NCBI GenBank assembly: GCA_022823165.1
Contig: JAJDXR010000076.1
Coordinates: 1-34,047, forward strand
Direction: 5' to 3'
Length of the DNA: 34,047 bases
Origin: Anaerolineae bacterium
GTDB lineage: Bacteria; Chloroflexota; Anaerolineae; Aggregatilineales; Phototrophicaceae
In this document: piece by piece, positions 6,897-15,338 of the stretch
Numbering within the stretch: position 1 is the first letter of the stretch
Layout of the letters: each line of letters starts with the position of its first letter
Notes under the pieces: model-generated
What the model saw: the letters and a program-made list of their open reading frames with translations, nothing else
What the model was told of the DNA's origin: nothing
Database searches by the model: none
Program-made: the position numbers and the translations under genes

Positions 6897-7577
6897 ATGG
6901 TGGATGACAGCTTCTTCATCGTTATCGAAGGCATGGACGGCGCCGGCAAGTCCAGCCTCGCCCGCTACCTGTATGACACGCTGAGACCGGCTTATGGAGA
7001 CGGCGTCGCGCTTACCTACGAACCGCATGATCCTTCGGCGGCCGGGCAGCACATCCGCGATGTCCTGGCAAAACGCAAAACTGTCAGCGCCCTCTCGCTC
7101 GCCTACGCCTTCGCCCACAACCGCGTTGATCATCTGCACAATGTCATCGCCCCCCACCTGGAAGCCAGCGGCAAACGCATTGTGATTTGCGACCGCTACG
7201 TGTTGTCGTCGCTGGTCTATCAATCAACTGACTGCTTGAGCATGGAAAAGGTCTACGCCTTAAATTGTTGGGCGCGCCCACCAGATATTACCCTTTATCT
7301 CAATGTCGCTCCGCAAAACTGCTATGCGCGCATGCGCCAACGCCCGACAGACCGGGAGCTGTTCGAGAAGAACCTGGCCGAACGGGCGCGGAGATATAGC
7401 GCCGGCATCAAGCTGCTGCGCGCGAAAGGCGAGGCGATTATCGCGGTTGACGCCAATCCCGATTTTGAAGAAGTTTCTGGCGCTGTCTTGCAGGTGATAA
7501 AGGCGCAGGCGCCCGCCTGGCTGCAGATTCAGCCGCCGCTCCTGCTCGACTGGCATGAGAGCGATTCGGCGAAATAA
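6897..7577 (+). CDS. tmk: Thymidylate kinase (dTMP kinase)
   Basis: Phosphorylates dTMP to dTDP with ATP in dTTP synthesis. From the ATG at 6897 the protein is about 226 aa: FFIVIEGMDGAGKSSLARYL carries the P-loop (GMDGAGKSS), YEPHDPSAAGQHIRDVL the substrate region, and VICDRYVLSSLVYQ the DRY(x)SS/A motif that follows the nucleotide-binding core. RQRPTDRELFEK is a lid-like segment. Upstream in-frame codons run across the phhB start region and lack family similarity, so 6897 is preferred. GTG at 6900 is a possible alternative. No strong Shine-Dalgarno is visible. The C-terminal 30 residues (QAPAWLQIQPPLLLDW) extend beyond a minimal Tmk. Confidence 0.88.
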   Translation: MVDDSFFIVIEGMDGAGKSSLARYLYDTLRPAYGDGVALTYEPHDPSAAGQHIRDVLAKRKTVSALSLAYAFAHNRVDHLHNVIAPHLEASGKRIVICDRYVLSSLVYQSTDCLSMEKVYALNCWARPPDITLYLNVAPQNCYARMRQRPTDRELFEKNLAERARRYSAGIKLLRAKGEAIIAVDANPDFEEVSGAVLQVIKAQAPAWLQIQPPLLLDWHESDSAK

Positions 7578-7619
7578 TACCCGACCCGCCATTTAATCCG
7601 AAATTGCTCCGAATTGCGC

Positions 7620-7648
7620 TTGACATTAGAATAAACGTTCTGTATCAT
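7620..7648 (+). promoter_or_regulatory. Near-consensus promoter implying a leaderless transcript
   Basis: TTGACA (7620-7625), exactly 17 bases, TATCAT (7643-7648). Transcription should begin around 7655-7656, which coincides with the ATG at 7656. The upstream in-frame ATG at 7647 lies inside the -10 box and would not be in the mRNA. Confidence 0.7.
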
Positions 7649-7655
7649 GGGGAGC

Positions 7656-8819
7656 ATGGCTGGCAAACTTGTCTCCGAAACCCTGACCAAGCTCTCCCAA
7701 ATGGGCGATGTCACCTTGCACGAACCGGCCGGTGACAGCCCGCAAGCCGAGCGCGTCCGCCGTAGTCGCAAGCAGGAATACAACTTCAGCGACTGCATCG
7801 CCAATTTGCAGACGCCGCGCGGACCCAAACCGGTGCTCAAAACCATGATGACCACCGCCTGCGAGCGCAACTGCCACTATTGCGTCTTCCGCGCCGGCCG
7901 CGCCAAGACCAGGCGCGTCACCTTCGCGCCGGATGAAATTGCGGGCGCCTTCAACACCCTGGAGCAAGCCGGCCAAGTCGATGGTCTTTTTCTCTCATCC
8001 GGCATCATCAAAGGCTCGGTCACCACCCAGGACAAAATCATCGACACCGCCGATATCATCCGCAACCGCCAGGGCTACCGCGGCTATATCCATCTCAAGA
8101 TCATGCCGGGCATCGAATACGACCAACTCTATCGCTCCATGCAACTGGCGGACCGCGTCTCGGTCAACCTGGAAGCGCCGACCAGCGCGCGCCTGGCTGA
8201 GCTGGCGCCCAAGAAAATCTTCATCGAAGAATTGGTCCAGATGCTGCAATGGGCGCAGCAGATCCGTCAGAACCACCGCAACCAGCGCCTGGCCAGCAGC
8301 GTTACGCAATTCGTGGTCGGCGCCGTCGGCGACACCGACCTCGAACTCCTGTCGATGAGCGACAAACTCTACAGCCAAGCCCAGTTGGCGCGGGTATATT
8401 ACTCCGCCTTCGGTCCGGTGCCGGGTACGCCTTTCGAAAACTTGCCCGCGACCGAAGCCATCCGCGAGTTCCGACTCTATCAATCCAGCTTCCTGCTGCG
8501 CGATTACCAATGGGACGTCGAAGAACTGCCCTTCCTGCGCGACGGCAACCTGCGTACCGATGTCGACCCCAAGCAAGCCTGGGCTGACGAGCATCTGGCG
8601 CATCAGCCCATCGAAATCATGCGAGCCGAGCGCGAGCAGCTCCTGCGCATTCCCGGCGTCGGTCCGGTCGGCGCTGAGGCCATCATTCGTTCGCGGCGGC
8701 GCGGCAGCTTGTCCGAGCTGGTCCACCTCAAGCAGATCGGCATCCGTACGCCCCACAAACTGGCCAAGTACATCCTGCTGAACGGACGCCAGCCCGCGCG
8801 ACAACTGAATCTCCTCTGA
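7656..8819 (+). CDS. Radical SAM protein with helix-hairpin-helix (DNA modification/repair type)
   Basis: A 387-aa member of the radical SAM family described as 'putative DNA modification/repair', which in many bacteria is encoded next to a uracil-DNA-glycosylase-like partner. Cys69, Cys73 and Cys76 (CERNCHYC) form the CxxxCxxC cluster-binding motif. The central barrel includes GYIHLKIMPG and VSVNLEAPTS. The C-terminus (LLRIPGVGPVGAEAII) is a helix-hairpin-helix DNA-binding motif. The chemistry it performs is not established. I place the start at 7656 because the promoter's -10 overlaps the ATG at 7647, leaving a leaderless mRNA. No glycosylase partner gene is adjacent here: tmk lies before it and a solute-binding protein after it. 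Confidence 0.85.
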   Translation: MAGKLVSETLTKLSQMGDVTLHEPAGDSPQAERVRRSRKQEYNFSDCIANLQTPRGPKPVLKTMMTTACERNCHYCVFRAGRAKTRRVTFAPDEIAGAFNTLEQAGQVDGLFLSSGIIKGSVTTQDKIIDTADIIRNRQGYRGYIHLKIMPGIEYDQLYRSMQLADRVSVNLEAPTSARLAELAPKKIFIEELVQMLQWAQQIRQNHRNQRLASSVTQFVVGAVGDTDLELLSMSDKLYSQAQLARVYYSAFGPVPGTPFENLPATEAIREFRLYQSSFLLRDYQWDVEELPFLRDGNLRTDVDPKQAWADEHLAHQPIEIMRAEREQLLRIPGVGPVGAEAIIRSRRRGSLSELVHLKQIGIRTPHKLAKYILLNGRQPARQLNLL

Positions 8820-8878
8820 GCGCCCTTGCGCCTCCTGCGTTCGACATCAGCCAGCGCCATCAGTCAGCGCCGGCCTGC

Positions 8879-8907
8879 TTGACACCGGCGCGCCGCCTGC
8901 CTAGAAT
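8879..8907 (+). promoter_or_regulatory. Sigma70 promoter of the first substrate-binding protein gene
   Basis: TTGACA (8879-8884), 17 bases, TAGAAT (8902-8907). The predicted leader is about 40 bases and contains AAGGA about five bases before the ATG at 8953. Confidence 0.75.
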
Positions 8908-8952
8908 AACGCGCATTCGCCGCATACAGGCACAGGGTTCGCAAGGAATCTA

Positions 8953-10284
8953 ATGACATCGCTGGCTAAATTGCTGATCCTCCTAAGCCTCTTCGTTCCC
9001 ATACCGGCAGCCGTCATTGCTCAGGGCGGCTATCCCGACGGCACGGCAATCAGCCTGCTGCAATGGCGCCACTTCGTTCCGCGCCACGATGAATGGTTTG
9101 ACGCCTTCGCCCAGGCCTGGGGCGCAGCCAACAATGTCGCAGTCAGCATTGATCGCGTCAACTTCGCGGAATTGCCGGCGGCGCTTTCCGCCGAGATCGA
9201 ATCCGGCGGCGGCCACACCATCATCGAGATGTTGTCATCGCCGGCCGCCTTCGTCACGGGTTTGCATGACCTGGGTGATATCAACCGCCAAGCCCTGGCC
9301 GACTTCGGCTCGCAGCAAGATCACTGCTATGCCGCCTCGTATCTGCCCGCCGCCGATGTCTATTACGGCTTCGCTTATGGCTACTCGCTGAATCACGGCA
9401 ACTACGATATTGAGTTGTGGACGGAAGTCGGCTATCCGCAAGGTCCGCGCACCTATGAGGAGCTATTGGCCGGCGGGCGCGCGATTTATGCAGCCAGCGG
9501 CATCCCGGTCGGCATTGGCCTCAGCCCCGACATAGACAGCGAAATGGCGACGCGACAAATTATTTGGAGCTTCGGCGGCAGCATCCAGGACGAGCGCGAG
9601 AATGTCGTACTGAACAGCCCGGCAACCATCGCCGCGGTAGCATATCTGGCGCGACTGCAAAACGAAGCCATGACCGCGGAAGTCTTTGGCTGGACGGGCG
9701 CCAGCAATAACCAGGCGCTAATCGCCGGCGAAGTCAGCTTCATCCAGAATCCGGATTCGGCTTATCGCAGCTTGCAAGCCATTGACGAAGGCGCTGCCGC
9801 CAACATCGGTTTCACGGCAGCGCTGGCCGGCCCCGCAGGCGCCATAAACGGAACTTATCTCAACATTGCTGTGATCCCGGCTTATGTTGAGGGCGCCCAA
9901 CTTGCGGCAGCCAAACAGTTCATACTCGACCTCACCGCCAACTACCGCGAATCGACCTTCCACAGCGAGCTGTTCAACCTGCCCTGCTTCCCGGCTACTG
10001 TGGCGGAATTGCCCGGCTGGCTGGCGGACGATCCCTACGGATCAACGCCAGCCGATAAATTTGCGATTCTGGCAGCCGACCTGGACGATGCGGCCAGCCT
10101 GGGTCATCCGGGACCCACCAATCCGGCGATCGCCCAAGTCTATGCTGAACACATTATCCCCAATATGGTCGCCCGGGTCGCGCTGGGAGAGCTGAGCGCG
10201 AAAGAGGCGGTAGCGCGCGCCCATGAACGGGTTGAGGCAATCTTTGCGCGCTGGCGGGCGCAAGGCTTGGTCGGCGGCGGCTAG
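8953..10284 (+). CDS. ABC transporter substrate-binding protein, family 1, copy A
   Basis: Extracellular solute receptor of a carbohydrate-type importer (443 aa). Residues 1-23 form a signal peptide with likely cleavage after AVIA before QGG; there is no lipobox cysteine, unusual for this class. The body (SLLQWRHFVPRHDEWFDAF, GIPVGIGLSP, IIWSFGGSIQDERENVVLNS) follows the family 1 pattern. It is clearly paralogous along its whole length to the next gene (10420-11760) but has accumulated many substitutions. It has its own promoter. Genes for the ATPase and permeases follow the second copy, so both receptors may feed one transporter. The ligand cannot be named from the sequence. Confidence 0.88.
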   Translation: MTSLAKLLILLSLFVPIPAAVIAQGGYPDGTAISLLQWRHFVPRHDEWFDAFAQAWGAANNVAVSIDRVNFAELPAALSAEIESGGGHTIIEMLSSPAAFVTGLHDLGDINRQALADFGSQQDHCYAASYLPAADVYYGFAYGYSLNHGNYDIELWTEVGYPQGPRTYEELLAGGRAIYAASGIPVGIGLSPDIDSEMATRQIIWSFGGSIQDERENVVLNSPATIAAVAYLARLQNEAMTAEVFGWTGASNNQALIAGEVSFIQNPDSAYRSLQAIDEGAAANIGFTAALAGPAGAINGTYLNIAVIPAYVEGAQLAAAKQFILDLTANYRESTFHSELFNLPCFPATVAELPGWLADDPYGSTPADKFAILAADLDDAASLGHPGPTNPAIAQVYAEHIIPNMVARVALGELSAKEAVARAHERVEAIFARWRAQGLVGGG

Positions 10285-10327
10285 CAGCTGCGCGGCCGGC
10301 GGTCTCAAGCGCGCAGCGCTGGACTTA

Positions 10328-10356
10328 TTGCCTTGCGAAGCCCAATTCGCTACAAT
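10328..10356 (+). promoter_or_regulatory. Sigma70 promoter of the second substrate-binding protein gene
   Basis: TTGCCT (10328-10333), 17 bases, TACAAT (10351-10356). The leader of about 57 bases ends with AAGGAG at 10406-10411, eight bases before the ATG, the strongest ribosome site of the transporter cluster. Confidence 0.65.
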
Positions 10357-10419
10357 GCGCGTGAGATTCGTCGCCCGATTGCCATGAATAATTCAATTCA
10401 AGCCTAAGGAGAGTTCCTG

Positions 10420-11760
10420 ATGAAAACTTTAGTTAGATTCCTGGCGCTGATTGCCCTGCTGGCGTCGCTGACCGTCGCGGTCAGCGCGCAAGGCGACTAT
10501 GCCGAAGGCACCGAAATCAGCTTGCTGCAATGGAGCCATTTCGTACCCCGCTACGATGAATGGTTTGATGGCTATGCGGCCGACTGGGGCGAAGCCAACG
10601 GCGTCGGCGTGACCGTTGACCACGTCAACTTCACCGAGCTGTTCTCCACGCTCTCAGCCGAGATTGACGCCGGCGCCGGCCACAGCATCGTCGAAGTCCT
10701 CTTCTCGCCCGCCTCCTTCATCGATGGCCTGCACGACCTGCGAGACATCAACGAAGCCGCGGCCGAGATGTACGGCGAGCGCGCCGGCACCTGCGCCGCC
10801 GCCTCCTACCTGCCGGTCGCCGATACCTGGTACGCCTACACCCACGGCTACGTTCCCGATCCCGGCGACTACGACATCGCCCTCTGGACGGACGCCGGTT
10901 ATCCCGATGGTCCCAAAACTTATGACGATCTGCTCGAAGGCGGGCGCGCCATCTACGAAGCCACCGGCATTCCCGTCGGCATCGGCATGAGCCCCGAGCT
11001 GGACAGCCGCATGGCCAATCGCGCCGCCATCTGGAGCTTCGGCGGCAGCGTCCAGGACGAAGACGAAAATGTCGTGCTCAACAGCGAAGCGACCATCGCC
11101 GCCGTCGAATACCTGGCGCAGCTGCAGAACGAAGCCATGACCGACGAGGTCTTCGGCTGGACCGCGGCCAGCAATAATCAGGGGCTGATCGCCGGCGAGC
11201 TCAGCTACATCCTCAATTCCAATTCGGCTTATCGCAGCTTGCAGAAGATCGACGAAGCAGCCGCGGCCAACATCGGCTTCACCCCCGCGCTTGAAGGTCC
11301 CGCCGGCGCCTACGCCTCCTCGCACGTCTGGCAGATCTACGTGATTCCGAAATACGTCGAGGGCGATGAACTGGCGGCCGCCAAGCAATTCATCCTGGAC
11401 CACACAACCAATTACAGCGAAGCGACCTATTACAGCGAGCTCTACAACTTCCCCTGCCTGGCCAGCACCGTGCCGGAGCTGGACGGCTGGCTGGAAGAAG
11501 ATCCCTGGGGATCGTCGCCGCCCAACAAGTTTGAAGTCCTGAAGACGGTCAACGACTGGTCGGTGCATCTGGGTTTCCCGGGCGTTACCAACCCGGCCAT
11601 CAGCCAGGTCTTCGCCGAGAGTGTCATCCCCAACATGGTGGCGCAGGTGGCGCTGGGCGAGCTGTCCGCTGAAGACGCTGTCGCCGCGGCGCATGAACGC
11701 GTCGAAGAGATCTTCAATGACTGGCGCGCGCGCGGCCTGGTCGGCGGCGGCGATATGTAG
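10420..11760 (+). CDS. ABC transporter substrate-binding protein, family 1, copy B
   Basis: A 446-aa paralogue of the preceding protein. It has a signal peptide (MKTLVRFLALIALLASLTVAVSA) with a cleavage site before QGDY and, again, no lipid-attachment cysteine. The SLLQWSHFVPRYDEWFDGY, GIPVGIGMSPELDSRMANR and QLQNEAMTDEVFGW blocks are almost the same as in copy A, while the 50 residues after the signal peptide and the region around residues 300-330 differ more. It has a strong ribosome site and promoter, which suggests that this copy is the main receptor. It lies 174 bases before the ATPase gene. Confidence 0.9.
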   Translation: MKTLVRFLALIALLASLTVAVSAQGDYAEGTEISLLQWSHFVPRYDEWFDGYAADWGEANGVGVTVDHVNFTELFSTLSAEIDAGAGHSIVEVLFSPASFIDGLHDLRDINEAAAEMYGERAGTCAAASYLPVADTWYAYTHGYVPDPGDYDIALWTDAGYPDGPKTYDDLLEGGRAIYEATGIPVGIGMSPELDSRMANRAAIWSFGGSVQDEDENVVLNSEATIAAVEYLAQLQNEAMTDEVFGWTAASNNQGLIAGELSYILNSNSAYRSLQKIDEAAAANIGFTPALEGPAGAYASSHVWQIYVIPKYVEGDELAAAKQFILDHTTNYSEATYYSELYNFPCLASTVPELDGWLEEDPWGSSPPNKFEVLKTVNDWSVHLGFPGVTNPAISQVFAESVIPNMVAQVALGELSAEDAVAAAHERVEEIFNDWRARGLVGGGDM

Positions 11761-11827
11761 CTCCCTGACTCGGCTCTCCGAATCGGGGCTGAGGCGGGGA
11801 TGATTCGCAGCGCGCAATCGTCACGGC

Positions 11828-11854
11828 TAGGGGTCAGCCAATGGCCGACCCCTA
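11828..11854. repeat. Variant palindromic element
   Basis: TAGGGGTCAGCC paired with a GGCCGACCCCTA right arm. The outer arms differ from the main 26-bp family (GGGGTC rather than GGGGCGA), so it is a related variant with longer symmetry. It lies in the gap between the second binding protein and the ATPase. Confidence 0.7.
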
Positions 11855-11879
11855 CAGCCTATCAAATGAATGGAAAATT

Positions 11880-11905
11880 GTAGGGGCGATCCATTGGGTC
11901 GCCCG
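11880..11905. repeat. 26-bp palindromic element
   Basis: GTAGGGGCGATCC, then a GGGTCGCCCG right arm, 30 bases before the ATPase start. In the mRNA it would form a stem between the binding-protein gene and the rest of the operon. That is the position where such stems can stabilise the upstream message and lower expression of downstream genes. Confidence 0.85.
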
Positions 11906-11934
11906 CTCAACTCAGAGCCCTGGGAAGCCCTTGC

Positions 11935-12987
11935 ATGTCCCTCGTCCAAATCAGCGGTCTCAAAAAATACTTCGATACAGTGCATGCCGTCGACGGCGTC
12001 GACCTGGAAATCAAACAAGGTGAATTCCTGGTCATCCTGGGACCCTCAGGCTGTGGCAAGACCACGCTCATGCGCATGATCGCCGGCCTGGAGAAACCCA
12101 GCGCCGGGCAAATCAGCATTGGCGGCGCGGACGTAACGGCGCTGCCGCCGCGCAAACGGGGCGTCTCCATGGTCTTCCAGAGCTACGCCCTCTACCCGCA
12201 TATGAACGTCTTCAACAATATCGCTTTCCCGCTGCGGGCGCAGCGCCGCGAGAAGAAGTTCGACAAACGAGTCATCCGCGAAAAAGTCGAAGACACCGCC
12301 CGCCTGCTGGAAATCGACATGCTGCTCGACCGCCGCCCTCGCCAGCTGTCCGGCGGGCAGCGGCAGCGCGTCGCCATCGCCCGCGCCATGGTCACGCAGC
12401 CGGCCGTGCTGCTGCTGGACGAGCCGCTGTCGAATCTCGACGCCAAGCTGCGCGCCAACGCCCGCGACGAGCTGAAAGACTTTCAGCGTTCCTCGGACAT
12501 CACCGCCGTCTTCGTCACGCATGACCAAATCGAAGCCATGGGCCTGGGCGATCGCATTGTCGTCATGTCGGAAGGCAAGATTCAGCAGGTCGGGACGCCG
12601 CAGCAAATCTATGACGACCCCGCCAATGAATTCGTCGCTACCTTTCTCGGCTCGCCCAGCATGAACATCATCGCCAGCGCCCACCATAAATTCGGCTTCC
12701 GCCCCGAGCATTTTTTGCCCAAGACCCTGAACGACAATCCAGAGAACGCCCGCATCTTCCACTACTTCGTCAAGCGCGTGGAATACCTGGGCTCGGACCG
12801 CCTGGTTTACGGCTACGTACAGGGCCACGACAGCCATCTGACCCTGGCCAAAGTCCCGTCCAACGTGCGCGTCTCGCTGGATGTCGAAACTGACTATGAA
12901 TTCGCCGTGCATTACCGCGATCTGAAATTCTTCGACCAGCGCAGCGGCGCGCGCATCACGCGGCGCAACCCGGCTGAGGCGCTCTGA
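11935..12987 (+). CDS. ABC transporter ATP-binding protein, MalK/UgpC type
   Basis: ATPase subunit (350 aa) that powers the adjacent permeases. Walker [11 protein letters not shown]-loop [14 protein letters not shown], signature LSGGQRQR, Walker B VLLLDEP and H-loop VFVTHD are all present. The C-terminal domain (from about residue 235) is the TOBE-like regulatory region of the carbohydrate CUT1 group, shorter than in MalK. The start [13 protein letters not shown] is canonical, although the ribosome site is weak and a palindrome lies just upstream. The stop overlaps the next start by one base (TGATG), indicating translational coupling. Confidence 0.93.
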   Translation: MSLVQISGLKKYFDTVHAVDGVDLEIKQGEFLVILGPSGCGKTTLMRMIAGLEKPSAGQISIGGADVTALPPRKRGVSMVFQSYALYPHMNVFNNIAFPLRAQRREKKFDKRVIREKVEDTARLLEIDMLLDRRPRQLSGGQRQRVAIARAMVTQPAVLLLDEPLSNLDAKLRANARDELKDFQRSSDITAVFVTHDQIEAMGLGDRIVVMSEGKIQQVGTPQQIYDDPANEFVATFLGSPSMNIIASAHHKFGFRPEHFLPKTLNDNPENARIFHYFVKRVEYLGSDRLVYGYVQGHDSHLTLAKVPSNVRVSLDVETDYEFAVHYRDLKFFDQRSGARITRRNPAEAL

Positions 12988-13913
12988 TGGCGAGCCTGGC
13001 GCTGCCGAGTTTCCCGCTCGATAATCGCCGCGTCGTCGGCATCCTGTTTTTGGCGCCGGCGCTAATTTACATCCTGCTGCTGGTCGGTTTCCCCTTCCTG
13101 TTGGCCATTGCCTTTGGCTTTTCCGATGTCACGGTCGGCAATACCGATCTCAGTTTCGTGGGCTTGCGCAATTTCGAAGCCGTCTGGGAAAACGACATCT
13201 TCCGGCAAGTCTTCGCAACCACCATCCGCTTCACGCTGATATCACAAGTATTCATACTGCTTTTCGCCAATATCCTGGCTATCATCTTCACGCAGGAATT
13301 CACCGGCAAATGGTTTGCCCGCTTCATCTTCATCCTGCCTTGGGCGACGCCGGTGTCGCTGGCGATGATCGGCTGGCTCTGGATGCTCGATACCAAGTAC
13401 AGCCCCATCGACTATCTGCTGCTGCAAACCGGCTTCCTCGGCCCCGGCGGTCACTTGAGCAATGACCGCAACCTCTTCTGGCTGGCCTCGCCGGATCTGG
13501 CGCAGATCAGCGTCATCTTTGTGCAAGTCTGGCGCATGACGCCGCTGGCCACGGTAATCTTGATGGCGGGCTTGTCCTCCATTCCCACCGACATCCTCGA
13601 CCAAGCCGAAGTTGACGGGTCGCGCTTTATGCGCACTCTGCTGATGATCAAGCTGCCGCTGATCCTGCCCATCATGGTCATCGCCCTGCTCTTCAGCATG
13701 ATCACCATGTTCGGCGATATGACGGTCGTCTACGTGCTGACGCGCGGCGGACCGGTCGACTACACCCGGGTGCTGGGTTTGTATTCTTTCCAGGTCGGCA
13801 TCGAAGGCGGCAATCTGGCGCAGGGCGCGGCCATCTCGCTCTTCGCCTTCCCGCTGCTGCTGGCGATGGCGATTTTCATGCTGCGCGCCGCCAGCCGAGC
13901 CGAGGTGCGCTGA
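12987..13913 (+). CDS. ABC transporter permease, carbohydrate type (MalF/UgpA-like)
   Basis: Membrane subunit of 308 aa with about six hydrophobic helices; the first is ILFLAPALIYILLLVGFPFLLAIAFGF. The EAA loop, which contacts the ATPase, reads IPTDILDQAEVDGSRFMRTLLMIKLP, with the family's EA...DGA-like core and G. Downstream the stop overlaps the second permease start by one base. This and the next gene form the heterodimeric channel. Confidence 0.92.
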   Translation: MASLALPSFPLDNRRVVGILFLAPALIYILLLVGFPFLLAIAFGFSDVTVGNTDLSFVGLRNFEAVWENDIFRQVFATTIRFTLISQVFILLFANILAIIFTQEFTGKWFARFIFILPWATPVSLAMIGWLWMLDTKYSPIDYLLLQTGFLGPGGHLSNDRNLFWLASPDLAQISVIFVQVWRMTPLATVILMAGLSSIPTDILDQAEVDGSRFMRTLLMIKLPLILPIMVIALLFSMITMFGDMTVVYVLTRGGPVDYTRVLGLYSFQVGIEGGNLAQGAAISLFAFPLLLAMAIFMLRAASRAEVR

Positions 13914-14866
13914 TGGCTGCTCTGACCTGGATACTCAGCAACTTCTGGGCGCTGCTCGTAATTGCGCTCGTGCTGCTGGTGGGCCTGCGCATCGCCTGGC
14001 GCATCCACAAGTATGGCGCCACCCGCGCAGAATTCTCGCATATATTGCGGCGCTCGCCCTTTTACATCGTCGTACTGGTTTTCTGCTTCTTCGCCGTATC
14101 GCCCTTTCTGATTATGTTCTTGCACACCTTCAAGACCGATGGCGATCTCTACCGCCGGCCGCAGCCCTTCATCTTCCGCCAGGAACCCACTATCGAACAC
14201 CTAGACGCCCTCTTCAACAACACCGCCTATCTCGACTTCATCCGCAACTCCATAGTGGTCGGCGTCGCCGTCGTCATCATCACGCTCGTTCTCTCGCTGC
14301 CGGCCGCCTATGCCCTGGCTCGCCTGACCGGCCGCTGGGGCGAGCGCGCCGGCATCTTGATGTTCCTGGTCTATCTGCTGCCGCCGACGCTGCTCTTCAT
14401 TCCCATGTTCCGCATTGTTGTGCTGCTGGGCTTGAAAGACAGCCCGCTGGCGCTGATCGTGGTCTACCCCACCTTCACCGTGCCCTTCAGCATGTGGCTG
14501 CTGCAAGGCTTCTTCAAAGCCGTTCCGCCGGAACTTGAAGAAGCCGCGCTCGTCGACGGCTACAACCGCGTGGAAGCCTTCCTGCGCGTGGTCTTGCCAC
14601 TGTCGCTGCCCGGCATCATTTCAACAGTCGTCTTCACCTTCACCCTAACCCTGCATGAATTTATCTACGGCCTGGTCTTCATCGCCGATACCCGCCAGCG
14701 CACCTTGAGCGTCGGCGTCCCCACCGAGCTAATCCTGGGCGATGTCTACTTCTGGCAGCCGCTGCTGGCCGCCGCCTTGATCATCGCCATACCGGTCGGC
14801 CTGGCTTACAACCTATTCCTTGACAGTCTGGTGCAAGGCTTTACCATGGGCGCCGTCAAAGGCTGA
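13913..14866 (+). CDS. ABC transporter permease, carbohydrate type (MalG/UgpE-like)
   Basis: Second membrane subunit, 317 aa. It has an extra N-terminal helix (WILSNFWALLVIALVLLVGL) before the usual first helix (FYIVVLVFCFFAVSPFLIMFLHTF). The EAA loop is VPPELEEAALVDGYNRVEAFLRVVLP, close to the consensus EAAxxDGA. The C-terminus FTMGAVKG is typical of the MalG group. Last gene of the transporter operon. Confidence 0.92.
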   Translation: MAALTWILSNFWALLVIALVLLVGLRIAWRIHKYGATRAEFSHILRRSPFYIVVLVFCFFAVSPFLIMFLHTFKTDGDLYRRPQPFIFRQEPTIEHLDALFNNTAYLDFIRNSIVVGVAVVIITLVLSLPAAYALARLTGRWGERAGILMFLVYLLPPTLLFIPMFRIVVLLGLKDSPLALIVVYPTFTVPFSMWLLQGFFKAVPPELEEAALVDGYNRVEAFLRVVLPLSLPGIISTVVFTFTLTLHEFIYGLVFIADTRQRTLSVGVPTELILGDVYFWQPLLAAALIIAIPVGLAYNLFLDSLVQGFTMGAVKG

Positions 14867-14896
14867 TCATTTTCGTATACGCAAGCATCGAAAACT

Positions 14897-14922
14897 GTAG
14901 GGGCGACTCAGTGAGTCGCCCG
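14897..14922. repeat. 26-bp palindromic element
   Basis: GTAGGGGCGACTC, then a GAGTCGCCCG right arm: a perfect stem. It lies between the end of the transporter operon and the OsmC gene, 17 bases before the OsmC ATG, and so would sit in its 5' leader. Confidence 0.88.
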
Positions 14923-14939
14923 CTTAGAAAGCGAAAGCC

Positions 14940-15338
14940 ATGCCCATAATTACCGTCACGCTGAACCAAGTCGACGACGCCACCACCTCCGCGCAAATTC
15001 GCAATCACGCTATCGACATCGACCGGCCCCAAGCCAAGGGCGGCCACGACAAAGGCGCCATGGGCGGCGAACTGCTGCTGGCCTCGCTTGGTGGCTGCTT
15101 CAACAGCAATCTGCTGGCCGCCGTCCGCGCTCGCGATCTTGACATCAAGGACATCGCTATAGAAGTCAGCGGCGAATTGGCGGAAGCGCCGGCGCGTTTC
15201 GCCGCCATCGACATGGTCGTCACCTCCGCCTTCGCCGACCGCGCTGAATTTGAGAAGCTGGTGCTGATGTGCGAGCGGGCCTGCATCGTCGCCAATACGC
15301 TCAAAGGCTCAGTCGACCTCACAGTCTCCGTGGGCTGA
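14940..15338 (+). CDS. OsmC/Ohr family protein
   Basis: A 132-aa protein of the OsmC family, thiol-dependent peroxidases or related redox proteins. The two active cysteines are present in the expected contexts: ASLGGCFNSNLLAA and LMCERACIVANTLKG. The stop overlaps the NUDIX start as TGATG, so the two are translationally coupled. A palindrome just upstream occupies the ribosome site region, and GAAAGCC is the only weak Shine-Dalgarno. Confidence 0.88.
   Translation: MPIITVTLNQVDDATTSAQIRNHAIDIDRPQAKGGHDKGAMGGELLLASLGGCFNSNLLAAVRARDLDIKDIAIEVSGELAEAPARFAAIDMVVTSAFADRAEFEKLVLMCERACIVANTLKGSVDLTVSVG

Noticed and set aside
10654..11817. Long minus-strand frame opposite the second binding protein
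   Set aside because: A codon-bias shadow of a clear secreted protein gene, rich in Gly, Val and Asp without any domain. The same applies to 295-1254, 12046-12912, 23751-24809, 25427-27010 and 32419-33438 on the minus strand.
8953..14866. Naming the sugar transported by the ABC system
   Set aside because: Neither the binding proteins nor the neighbours identify a ligand; the lactonase is too distant to assign a pathway.
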